A stretch of 64,000 nt of DNA from positions 112,430-176,429 of the forward strand of contig NZ_JAMLFW010000004.1 of NCBI RefSeq assembly GCF_024256385.1, read 5' to 3'. This DNA is from Anatilimnocola floriformis. GTDB taxonomy: Bacteria > Planctomycetota > Planctomycetia > Pirellulales > Pirellulaceae. Shown one piece after another: positions 56,365 to 63,743 of the stretch. The notes beneath the pieces were generated by a model. It was not told where the DNA came from. It was given only the letters and a program-made list of their open reading frames with translations, and made no database searches. Positions within the stretch are counted from its first letter, which is position 1; the number at the start of each line of letters is the position of its first letter. The position numbers and the translations under genes are program-made.

Positions 56365-56730
56365 TTACTTCGCTCCCTTCACTACGATCTGCAGTTCCGC
56401 ACCGAGTGCGCGGGCGATGGCGGAGAGCGTGGAATACGTGGGGTTAGAGTTTTGCCCATTCTCCAATCGGCTCAGGGCGGCTTTGTCGATGCCCGAGCGT
56501 TTGGCGAGGTTGGCGAGCGAGAGCTTCTTATGTTGACGAATCTCTTTCAATTCAGAGATCGCCCGCATCAGAGCAAAATGCTCTCCCTGCGGCATCGCGT
56601 CGTATTCACCGGACGCCAGCAGGGTCTCCAGCGACGGTCGTTCGCTTTGGAATTTTTCGCGAACCGCAGTGAGGCGACGGACTTCTGCCGCAGGCTTCAA
56701 CGGCTTTTTGGTAGCAGCTTTGCGGATCAT
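56365..56730 (-). CDS. XRE-family helix-turn-helix protein, probable antitoxin
   Basis: 121 residues. The C-terminal helix-turn-helix (KLSLANLAKRSGIDKAALSRLENGQNSNPTYSTLSAIARALGAEL) is of Cro/C1 type. The N-terminal part is basic and Leu/Glu-rich (SERPSLETLLASGEYDAMPQG). It lies 3 bases after a small BrnT-like protein gene on the same strand, which is the arrangement of a toxin-antitoxin pair with the antitoxin second. It would bind the toxin and the operator upstream of the pair. Confidence 0.85.
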   Translation of the reverse strand: MIRKAATKKPLKPAAEVRRLTAVREKFQSERPSLETLLASGEYDAMPQGEHFALMRAISELKEIRQHKKLSLANLAKRSGIDKAALSRLENGQNSNPTYSTLSAIARALGAELQIVVKGAK

Positions 56731-56733
56731 CTT

Positions 56734-57024
56734 TCACCTTGCCTTCCGTTTGCGTGGCTCGGGCGCGTCGTACGCTGTAACAGGGTAGACGGTTAACGGA
56801 TCGTCACCGACATGTTCCCAAACAACTGCGAGGTAGCGCCCCGCCGCGGTAAACCCGAAAGTCAGCTTATTGCCCGCTGGATTCCGATTGGATGCAAATT
56901 GGCTCGCAGGATCCAGCAGCACTTGTTCTACCTCTTCGACAGTGATGTCGTGTTCGGCGATGTGCTGAATGTTTCCCTGTGGGTCATCTTCGATATCCCA
57001 GATAATCTGAATGTCTCGATCCAT
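56734..57024 (-). CDS. BrnT-like small protein, probable toxin
   Basis: 96 residues. The pattern IIWDIEDDPQGNIQHIAEHDITVEEVEQVLLDP, followed by a beta stretch (NKLTFGFTAAGRYLAVVWEHV) and a basic C-terminus (PEPRKRKAR), resembles the BrnT family of RelE-superfamily ribonucleases, which partner a DNA-binding antitoxin. Here the partner is an XRE protein. The similarity is by pattern and the catalytic residues were not individually verified. An inverted repeat that could be the pair's operator lies 37 bases upstream of the start. Confidence 0.75.
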   Translation of the reverse strand: MDRDIQIIWDIEDDPQGNIQHIAEHDITVEEVEQVLLDPASQFASNRNPAGNKLTFGFTAAGRYLAVVWEHVGDDPLTVYPVTAYDAPEPRKRKAR

Positions 57025-57060
57025 TCCGCACCTGAATCATCGGCAGGGCACGACTCAAGA

Positions 57061-57078
57061 GTTGTAATATAATACAAC
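57061..57078 (-). promoter_or_regulatory. Putative operator/promoter of the toxin-antitoxin pair
   Basis: GTTGTA and TACAAC, perfectly inverted with the 6-base spacer ATATAA, form an 18-base palindrome (57061-57078) 37 bases upstream of the toxin ATG at 57024. On the minus strand the core reads TATTATAT, like a -10 element. The combination is what an autoregulated toxin-antitoxin promoter looks like, though binding is not shown. Confidence 0.55.
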
Positions 57079-57133
57079 GGAGGACGATTTTCTTCTACTT
57101 CAAATTCGCCCGAATTTGGTACGAAAAAGCGAT

Positions 57134-59347
57134 CTACTTCAATTCCTTCTTCAACCAATCATAAACCTGCGCCCGAACGTCATCAGGAAAGTCGTGGGCA
57201 CAGTCGGGATAGATGGCCGTGAGTTTGTCTTTCGCACCGTAGAGTTCGTACACACCGCCGGCGGCGGCGATGACTTTGCGAACGCCCGGATTGTCGAAGT
57301 TGGAATCGTGCAGCGGGGCCGCGACGAAGATCGGCCGCGGGGCGATGGCGGCGAGGACTTCGTGGAAGTCGAACGGCATCTTGTCCGGATTGTTTTCGTA
57401 GACGTCGCGAATCCGCGGCATGTAGCGGTCGCTGGTCCAACCGGCGAGCTTACCGCCGTAGTAATCGTGAAAGCCCGTGAAGCCGCAGCTCGTCACGACG
57501 CACTTAATGCGCGGCTCGAACACGGCGGTGAAGAGCGCGTTGTGGCCACCCAGTGAATGGCCGATCGCACCGACTTTTTCGGCGTCGACGTAGTCGAGCG
57601 TCTCGAGCAAGTCGAGCGCGCGGACGTTCGTCCAAATCGCCTTCATCGTGCCGCTGACGTAGAGCGGTTCTTTGCCGCCGGCGTCCTTCTGAGCAAAGTC
57701 GTACTCTTTGTAATCGCCGAAGCTGGGATAGTCGGGCACCAGGCAAACAAAGCCGAGCTTCGCGAGCTGATCGCCATAATGCCGCGTCTGTTCGCCGACA
57801 AGGCCGATCGTTTGCAGCTTGCCATCCTTGTTCGTCGGATGGAGGCAAAGCATGGCAGGATGCCGTTTGCCGGGGTTTGCTTTCACCGCTTTGGGAATGA
57901 GCAGATAAGCGGGCGTGCGATCGCCGCGCTCGCAGGCGTATGACAACAGCACGCGCGTGTATTCGGGCGTTTCCTCTTCGCTGATGATTTTTACATCGAG
58001 CGGCACACGGCGATCGGGCGTGGGGAGCTTGCCCATGGCGAGTTCCATGCCGCGGCGAATTTCTGCTTTGCGGGCCGCCCAGTCTGCCGCTATTTTGACG
58101 GGTTCGATTTTCGACTCCAGCTGTTTTTGAAGTGGCCGCTGGTGATAGCTCGGATCGAGCACCGTTGGCTGCGGATAAGGAGGCGTCAAGGGCGGACCTT
58201 CGACGGGTTTTCCCAATCGATTCTCCAGCAAGAAGAAACCATCGCGATCACCCATCACCAGATCAATGTCGCCGTCGCCATCGACATCGGCGGCCTTCGG
58301 ATCGACTCCAAAACCAACTTCGCCGCCAGTATGAATCGCTGTGCGCTCCCAACTGCGGGTCTTCGGCAGGAATTTATAAGAGAAGATACCGAGCGTGTCG
58401 TATTCGCCGGGATCTTTCCCCTCGTGACCCATGTAGCGTTTGCCGGCGATGAGCTCGATCTTTTTATCCCCATCGAGATCGGCGAGCAGTAGCGAATGGA
58501 ATTGCGAGTACTCGGTGTCGATCGTGTGGCGTTCCCAGTCGCGGTTGCCATCGTTTTTGGTTTGTTCGAGCCAATACAAACCGAACTGATGGCCGCGGCC
58601 CCAGATCAAATCGGCATCGCCGTCGCCGTCGACATCATGCACGAGAACGGGAATGCTCGCGTCGCGCGAGAGATTGAACTCGGCATGCCAGATCCAACGG
58701 CCGTTGCGTGGATCGGCGGGCGCTTCGAGCCAGCCGCCGGTGCCGATTAAATCGAGCCGCCGATCGCCGTTGATATCGCCCACGCCAATGCCATGGCTCG
58801 AAAGTTCCGCCAGCAGGTCGTGCTTGATGAACTTCCCTTTGTCGAACTCATACCAGCACGCGAAGCCGATTCCGTTCGGCACAATGTCGGGATCGCCGTC
58901 GCCATCGAGATCGGCGAGGCGGCCCGTCTCCATCGGCCCGGGCGTATCGATGAGCCGTTTTTCCCACGGCGTGTCGGGTTTGGTTTTGATGACTTCGCCC
59001 GGGTTCTCCAGCCAGAAGAGGCTCTTGCTGCGATAGTTCACACTGACGATGTCGGTCCAGCCATCGCCATTCACATCGAGCGGCAAGTTCGAATAGTCAT
59101 CGAACCGCCCGCGGATCACCTCCACCTCGCGGAGAAAATGCTTCTTCCACGTGGGTGCTTCAAACCAAAACCCGCCGTTCACCAAGTCGAGCTTGCCGTC
59201 TTTGTTGACGTCGATCACCGCGCAGGCCGGATACTCGGCAGCGGCGTCGATGGCATGCAACTCCCACTGCGAATTGGTCTGGGCAAACAGCGGAGCAGTG
59301 CTGCTCAGCGCGCATAACAACAGCCAGCACACCAACGAGCGAGACAT
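57134..59347 (-). CDS. FG-GAP/VCBS repeat protein fused to an alpha/beta hydrolase
   Basis: 737 residues from the ATG at 59347; an ORF from 59395 would add 16 residues of no signal character. The signal peptide is SRSLVCWLLLCALSSTAPLFAQ. Residues about 25-370 form several FG-GAP-like blades with calcium-loop Asp residues (DVNKDGKLDLVNGG, DVNGDGWTDIVSVNY, DLDGDGDPDIVPNG, DVDGDGDADLIWGRG, DVDGDGDIDLVMGDRDG). From about 410 the C-terminal alpha/beta hydrolase has the nucleophile GHSLGGHNALF near 590. It would be a surface propeller binding domain with a secreted esterase. The fusion is unusual compared with stand-alone versions. Confidence 0.9.
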   Translation of the reverse strand: MSRSLVCWLLLCALSSTAPLFAQTNSQWELHAIDAAAEYPACAVIDVNKDGKLDLVNGGFWFEAPTWKKHFLREVEVIRGRFDDYSNLPLDVNGDGWTDIVSVNYRSKSLFWLENPGEVIKTKPDTPWEKRLIDTPGPMETGRLADLDGDGDPDIVPNGIGFACWYEFDKGKFIKHDLLAELSSHGIGVGDINGDRRLDLIGTGGWLEAPADPRNGRWIWHAEFNLSRDASIPVLVHDVDGDGDADLIWGRGHQFGLYWLEQTKNDGNRDWERHTIDTEYSQFHSLLLADLDGDKKIELIAGKRYMGHEGKDPGEYDTLGIFSYKFLPKTRSWERTAIHTGGEVGFGVDPKAADVDGDGDIDLVMGDRDGFFLLENRLGKPVEGPPLTPPYPQPTVLDPSYHQRPLQKQLESKIEPVKIAADWAARKAEIRRGMELAMGKLPTPDRRVPLDVKIISEEETPEYTRVLLSYACERGDRTPAYLLIPKAVKANPGKRHPAMLCLHPTNKDGKLQTIGLVGEQTRHYGDQLAKLGFVCLVPDYPSFGDYKEYDFAQKDAGGKEPLYVSGTMKAIWTNVRALDLLETLDYVDAEKVGAIGHSLGGHNALFTAVFEPRIKCVVTSCGFTGFHDYYGGKLAGWTSDRYMPRIRDVYENNPDKMPFDFHEVLAAIAPRPIFVAAPLHDSNFDNPGVRKVIAAAGGVYELYGAKDKLTAIYPDCAHDFPDDVRAQVYDWLKKELK

Positions 59348-59469
59348 AACCCACCTGTGCCCGAAGAGAACATTGCCACCGGGTACTCCCGGCAAATCAC
59401 TCGGCCGGTGAGTATCGCATTCCGATTAGAGCGTCGCCACTGTCGGCAGGTCACGGTGCGGATGGCAAC

Positions 59470-59674
59470 TTACGGATTCATCCCGCCGTAATCCTGCGAG
59501 GCCTGCACCTGTCGATCGAAGTGGTCGCGTTTCTCTGCCGAACTCACGCCACCGCCGGAATAAGCCGAGTCGCCGAAGAGGGCAAACAGTGTCTCGCCAA
59601 AGAGGGAGCAGCCGGTGCAGGCCGGCAGCAGCAGGCACAGAATCAGGGCACAGAATCAGGGCACAGCGGCGCAT
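59470..59674 (-). pseudogene. Small lipoprotein gene broken by a 13-base tandem duplication
   Basis: On the minus strand ATG at 59674 opens MRRCALILC and then, in the reading frame shifted by one base, LLLPACTGCSLFGETLFALFGDSAYSGGGV to QDYGGMNP and the stop at 59470. The frames join if one copy of a 13-base direct repeat is removed. The repeat CACAGAATCAGGG occurs twice at 59636-59661 (plus strand), with a partial third. Without one copy, a 63-residue lipoprotein with lipobox LLPACTGC results. The present sequence stops or reads nonsense, and no alternative in-frame start exists between the upstream stop and the lipobox. It may be a recent slip or a phase-variable switch. Confidence 0.85.
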
Positions 59675-60123
59675 GGCAAAAAAACTCCCCGAGCACGGGT
59701 GACGACGCGCACTTTGGCTTCTTTGGCTGGGCGAGGCGGAAAAGTACAAATTTTGGGGGAAGGTGTCCAGGGAGCTCACTCGGCGGACAAGCAGGACGGA
59801 ATTGGTGCTCCATCGCCGCAAACTGCCGCGGGAAATCCATTTGGAAAACTGGGAGAAATAGGAAGATTTGCGACAGCCAGCGAATTCGCTGGTGCTATCC
59901 CAAGAACCGTTGCTATCCAGGCTTGACCCATCGCGCAAATCTCCTCTATCTTATGCTGTTTCAGATCGAGGGACGCGTTGTTGTTGCTGCGAGTACGCAG
60001 GTACCGCTGCGAGCACGCAGGTGTCCTTAGAGCTAAGTTTATTGCTCGCTTGTGGCCTGCTGGCGGTGTTGCCTGGCAGACCACTGGGCACCCCCACACC
60101 CTGGTGTATGGAGGACGGTGAAA
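59675..60123. other. Region upstream of acpP
   Basis: About 450 bases with no credible gene between the broken lipoprotein gene and acpP. Two related motifs (GCGAGTACGCAGGT near 59990 and GCGAGCACGCAGGT near 60008) lie about 110 bases before acpP; a similar CGAGTACGCAGG precedes rpmF near 10000. They may be promoter or growth-linked control elements, but this rests on three occurrences. GGAGG at 60110-60114 is the acpP ribosome binding site. Confidence 0.4.
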
Positions 60124-60363
60124 GTGGCATCCGTCGCTGAACGCGTTACTGATATTGTCGCCGAACAATTGGGCGTCGACAAAGAAAAGATCTCGCCCGA
60201 AACCTCGTTCGTCAACGATCTGGGCGCTGACTCGCTCGATACGGTCGAACTGGTGATGGAGCTTGAAGAAGAATTCGACATCAACATTCCTGACGACGCT
60301 GCGGAGAAAATCCAAACCGTCGGCCAGGCGATCAAGTTCATTGAAGAAGCTCAAAAGAGCTAA
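60124..60363 (+). CDS. acpP: Acyl carrier protein
   Basis: 79 residues, acidic four-helix protein that carries acyl chains on a phosphopantetheine arm. The attachment site Ser37 is in the canonical [18 protein letters not shown]. The start is GTG at 60124 with GGAGG at 60110-60114 at good spacing; GTG at 60118 would add two residues. It lies 165 bases before fabF, as in the acpP-fabF pair of many bacteria, with a terminator-like hairpin in between. Supplies both this FabF and probably other ketoacyl synthases in the window. Confidence 0.97.
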   Translation: MASVAERVTDIVAEQLGVDKEKISPETSFVNDLGADSLDTVELVMELEEEFDINIPDDAAEKIQTVGQAIKFIEEAQKS

Positions 60364-60444
60364 GGGACGGGCTGCGAGGCGCCTGATTGGTTCGCCCTGG
60401 TGGGCGCTCGATCCTGCAGCCGTTCGAACGTATGATTGTGAAAG

Positions 60445-60471
60445 CCCAGTCCCGTCAGGAGCTGGGTTTTT
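60445..60471 (+). terminator. Rho-independent terminator between acpP and fabF
   Basis: CCCAG (60445-60449), loop TCCCGTCAGGAG, CTGGG (60462-60466) and five T after it. It lies about 80 bases after acpP. A short stem of 5 pairs with a good T run suggests partial termination, which would explain the large excess of ACP over FabF usually needed. Confidence 0.65.
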
Positions 60472-60528
60472 GTGTTTGGATTCGTGGTGATTGTGGCAGA
60501 CTGCGTACTTGCAGCAACAGGCTGGGTC

Positions 60529-61779
60529 ATGAAGCGACGTGTAGTGATTACGGGGTTGGGAGTCGTTTCGTCGCTGGCCTGTCAGGTCAAGGACTTCTGG
60601 GCCAAGTTGCTCGCCGGCGAAAGTGGCGTGCACGATTTGCGCGTGTTCGACGTCGGGGCCTTTAAGGTCAAGTTCGGCGGCGACGTGCATGATTGGAATC
60701 CAGAAGCCACGCCCGAAGCCTTTCTCGATAAGAAAGAAATCAAGCGGCTCGACCGCTTCTCGCAGTTTGCGCAAGTGGCCTGCTATGAAGCCGTCAAGGA
60801 TTCGGGCCTCGATTTCTCGAAGGAAGACGCCTGGCGGTGCGGCGCCATTCTCGGCAGCGGCATTGGCGGCCTGAACGAGATCGAAGAGCAGCTGGCCAAG
60901 ATGATCGCCAAGGGGCCGGATCGGGTCAGCCCGTTCACGGTGCCGAAGATGATGCTGAATGCGGCCGGCGGCAACATTTCGATTCGCTACGGCCTGCGCG
61001 GCGTGAATTATTCGGTCGCCACGGCCTGTGCTAGCTCGAACAATGCCATCGGCGCGGCCTTCAAGACGATTCAATACAACGATGCCGACGTGGTGATCAC
61101 GGGCGGCACCGAAGCAGCCATCACACCGATGAGCCTGGCTTCGTTCCAGAACATGAAAGCCCTTTCGAATCGCAACGAAGATCCCAAGCGGGCCAGCCGG
61201 CCGTTTGATATCGACCGCGATGGCTTCGTGCTGAGCGAAGGGGCCGGCCTGCTGATTATCGAAGAGCTCGAGCACGCCAAGGCACGCGGCGCACGGATTT
61301 ATTGCGAATTGCTCGGTGTGGGTGCGAGCGCGGATGCGGGGCACATTACGGCTCCCGATGAAAACGGCACCGGCGCTGCCCGCGCGATGACCGAAGCACT
61401 TCGCGACGCTGGCATGAACCCCACCGATATCCAATATGTGAATGCCCACGGCACGAGCACGCCCCTGGGTGACAAAGCCGAGACGCAGGCCATCAAGCGG
61501 GTCTTTGGCGACCATGCCAAGAGCCTGAGCGTTTCCAGCACCAAGAGCCAGCTCGGCCACACGCTGGGTGCCAGCGGCGGTCTTGAACTGGTCGCCACGG
61601 TGAAGTCGATTTGCGACAGCGTGATCGCCCCGACGATCAATCTCGACAATCAAGATCCAGCTTGCGATCTCGATTACACCGCCAATCAGCCGCGCGAACG
61701 GCAGATCCAAGCTGCTATCAGCAACAGTTTCGGCTTCGGCGGCCACAATGCTTGCGTGGTCGTGGGCAAAGTCCGCTAA
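60529..61779 (+). CDS. fabF: 3-oxoacyl-ACP synthase II FabF
   Basis: 416 residues, main elongating condensing enzyme of fatty-acid synthesis. The Cys-His-His triad is intact: Cys167 (SVATACASSNNAIG), His307 (YVNAHGTSTPLGD) and His344 (SSTKSQLGHTLGASGG). The N-terminus VVITGLGVVSSLA and C-terminus NSFGFGGHNACVVVGK match FabF. The ATG at 60529 (MKRRVVITG) is preferred over a TTG/ATG upstream in frame (60472), whose extra residues look random. It pairs with acpP; fabD and fabG are about 50 kb away in this window. The other FabF-like enzyme at 24182 is clearly different. Confidence 0.97.
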   Translation: MKRRVVITGLGVVSSLACQVKDFWAKLLAGESGVHDLRVFDVGAFKVKFGGDVHDWNPEATPEAFLDKKEIKRLDRFSQFAQVACYEAVKDSGLDFSKEDAWRCGAILGSGIGGLNEIEEQLAKMIAKGPDRVSPFTVPKMMLNAAGGNISIRYGLRGVNYSVATACASSNNAIGAAFKTIQYNDADVVITGGTEAAITPMSLASFQNMKALSNRNEDPKRASRPFDIDRDGFVLSEGAGLLIIEELEHAKARGARIYCELLGVGASADAGHITAPDENGTGAARAMTEALRDAGMNPTDIQYVNAHGTSTPLGDKAETQAIKRVFGDHAKSLSVSSTKSQLGHTLGASGGLELVATVKSICDSVIAPTINLDNQDPACDLDYTANQPRERQIQAAISNSFGFGGHNACVVVGKVR

Positions 61780-61796
61780 CCGGATTGCGTTTACCG

Positions 61797-61850
61797 GATA
61801 GCACCGATTGCTTCAGCAATCGGTGCCGCGCAGCGGCCAGAGGCATTTCT
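61797..61850 (+). repeat. Dispersed repeat (ATAGCACCGATTGC family), copy 1
   Basis: GATAGCACCGATTGC, TCAGCAATCGGTGCCGCGCAG then CGGCCAGAGGCAT match 63620-63672 with few changes. The segment ACCGATTGC / GCAATCGGT is itself a hairpin. It lies just after the fabF stop. Past it, up to 62378, the sequence has no supported gene; the ribosome binding site AGGAGGGGG ends at about 62374 before the BON protein. Confidence 0.75.
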
Positions 61851-62378
61851 ATTCGCGGTTGAAGTTCAACCGCCGGTTGTCACTCTGTTGGATCCGCCCG
61901 TCGCAGCTTGCGCCGGTCGAAAGCAGTCGCTGGCGGCCTTCTCAGTTCCACCTCAGCGGCTCGGCAGGAGCCTCGCCCTCCCGAAATGCGTGCCAGCACG
62001 CGCCGACAACAGACAACCAGGCCGATCATCTTTCGCAGTCGTTAAAGTTTCTCGCTAGCACTGCCAAAACACCCGTTTTCGGCCCGAAAACGACCCTGTA
62101 CCGACCGGCAAAATCGGAAAAAAGCTACCTTCCTGCACGACCGTTCGCCGAAGAGTATTTCGGGCACTCTTTGCATCGACCCAAGTTGCGCGAGTGTTTC
62201 GTTTCGCATTTGCCAAGAAAGCAAGGCGAAACTCGATTGATGCCTTACCCGAGACGTTCCGCTCGTCACTCCACGTGCCTAGCACCGCGTGACGACCACC
62301 GTGTGAGTATCACAAGGCGTGGAGAGAGCGAAACGCAAGGCAGCAACCAAAAGCGAATCATCCTCAGGAGGGGGAACC

Positions 62379-63440
62379 ATGCGACGTACTGTGTTTCGTT
62401 ATGCCTTGCTCGCGGGATTGCTGATCTCGCCAGCTGCGGCGATGGCTGACAAAGCCGAAGATACTCAAATTGGGACGACCATTGCCCAAAAGCTGAGCGC
62501 CGAAAAGGCGTCTGGCGGCTTGAAGAGCTTCAAGATCGAGCTCCAAGTCGAAGAAGGCACGGTCTGGATGTCGGGCTATGTAGCTTCGCCCGAACAGCAG
62601 ACCCACGCTCTCGACCTGGCTCGCCGGGTGAAGGGGGTGAAGCAAGTGGTGAATGACATCACCATTTCGCCCGCTGGCTCCCAACCGGCTCAGCCGGCCA
62701 CCGCCAGCAAGCCCAAGTCGGCCAAGCCGACTGAAGCCAAGTACGCCATGGAAGCCGGTCCGTCGCAAGCTCGCAACATGCGGGCGAGCATGAACCTGCC
62801 CGTCGAACCAGCTGCGGCCACCTCGCCCGCACCAGCCGATCCGCTGCCGACGATCGCCACTGCCACGGCCAAGCCCGTGCCGATGGTTTCGCCGATCCAG
62901 CAGTCGCCGGTCAGCTCGGTGCTGCAATCGCGGTCCGAAATCGGCAGCGGTGTTGCTCCTTCGCTGGCTCCCACGCTTCCTGGCGTGCAACAGGTTGCCA
63001 CTCGGCCCACGCCGATCCAACCGATCATGCCGAACCCTGGCTACGGCTACGGCCCGACGCCAGCTCCGGCCCAAGCCTACGCTCGTCCGCAAGTCCCAAT
63101 GGCTGCCGCTCCGGCTTACAGCTTCCGCCAAGGTGGCGAGTACGCTGGCGGTTACGGTGCTGAAGCCGGCGGACCAATGCCGATGCACACCGGCGGCGGC
63201 ATGGGCATCGCCCCAGCCCGCTACGACCACCCGTCGATGCCGAACCACGCTTGGCCAAGCTACGCGGCTTACCCCAACTACGCCGCCGTGACCTACCCCA
63301 AGCAATACTCGCCTTCGGCCTGGCCGTACATCGGACCGTTCTATCCCTACCCGCAAGTCCCGCTGGGCTGGCGTAAGGTGACCATGGAATGGGACGACGG
63401 TTGGTGGATGCTCGATTTCAAGAATCGCCGCTACCGCTAA
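62379..63440 (+). CDS. BON-domain protein with long Pro/Ala/Tyr-rich tail
   Basis: 353 residues. ATG at 62379 follows a strong AGGAGG. The signal peptide is RTVFRYALLAGLLISPAAAMADKA. The BON domain (about 28-88: IGTTIAQKLSAEKASGGLKSFKIELQVEEGTVWMSGYVASPEQQTHALDLARRVKGVKQVVNDITI) usually binds phospholipids or other partners in the envelope. The remaining 260 residues are a Pro/Ala/Ser-rich linker and a Tyr/Pro/Gly-rich end (YPNYAAVTYPKQYSPSAWPYIGPFYPYPQVPLGW) finishing in GWRKVTMEWDDGWWMLDFKNRRYR. Probably an exported surface protein. A strong terminator follows. Confidence 0.88.
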   Translation: MRRTVFRYALLAGLLISPAAAMADKAEDTQIGTTIAQKLSAEKASGGLKSFKIELQVEEGTVWMSGYVASPEQQTHALDLARRVKGVKQVVNDITISPAGSQPAQPATASKPKSAKPTEAKYAMEAGPSQARNMRASMNLPVEPAAATSPAPADPLPTIATATAKPVPMVSPIQQSPVSSVLQSRSEIGSGVAPSLAPTLPGVQQVATRPTPIQPIMPNPGYGYGPTPAPAQAYARPQVPMAAAPAYSFRQGGEYAGGYGAEAGGPMPMHTGGGMGIAPARYDHPSMPNHAWPSYAAYPNYAAVTYPKQYSPSAWPYIGPFYPYPQVPLGWRKVTMEWDDGWWMLDFKNRRYR

Positions 63441-63477
63441 TAGTCGGCTGCTAACAGCAATCTGACGAAACACAGAA

Positions 63478-63508
63478 CCTCTGCGGACTCGGGCCGCGGA
63501 GGTTTTTT
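63478..63508 (+). terminator. Rho-independent terminator after the BON protein gene
   Basis: CCTCTGCGG (63478-63486), loop ACTCGGG, CCGCGGAGG (63494-63502) and six T. The 9-base stem has one G-U pair. Classical strong terminator 37 bases past the stop. Confidence 0.9.
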
Positions 63509-63530
63509 CGTTTCTTGGGGGGAGGGAGGC

Positions 63531-63610
63531 GGGAGGCGAGGTGCGGGAGGCGAGGTGCGGGAGGCGAGGTGCGGGAGGCGAGGTGCGGGAGGCGAGGTGC
63601 GGGAGGCGAG
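63531..63610. repeat. 14-base tandem repeat
   Basis: The unit GTGCGGGAGGCGAG is repeated five times exactly (63541-63610), preceded by a partial copy (63531-63540). The run lies right after the terminator and before the second copy of the ATAGCA repeat. Perfect copies suggest recent expansion; the number may vary among strains. Confidence 0.9.
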
Positions 63611-63620
63611 GGAAATCTGG

Positions 63621-63672
63621 ATAGCAACGATTGCGTCCGCAATCGTTGTCGCGCAGCGACCCGGAGGCATTG
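63621..63672 (+). repeat. Dispersed repeat (ATAGCACCGATTGC family), copy 2
   Basis: ATAGCAACGATTGC, GTCCGCAATCGTTGTCGCGC then AGCGACCCGGAGGCAT. It differs from the copy at 61797 by changes at paired stem positions (ACCGATTGC/GCAATCGGT becomes AACGATTGC/GCAATCGTT), so the hairpin is preserved. Located directly after the 14-base tandem array. Confidence 0.75.
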
Positions 63673-63743
63673 CCCAAGACGCCACCCCGCAACCAACGGC
63701 CCATTTCATTCGCCACGCCACCCCCCATTTTGAGCGAACGCAA

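Noticed and set aside
59426..59938. 170-codon minus-strand frame upstream of acpP
   Set aside because: Its C-terminal part is the wrong frame of the broken lipoprotein; the true frame, after removal of the 13-base repeat, reads a proper lipoprotein.
59776..61746. 656-codon open frame on the minus strand across acpP and fabF
   Set aside because: It is the antisense shadow of acpP and fabF, whose forward frames are clear family members; the reverse translation shows no family.
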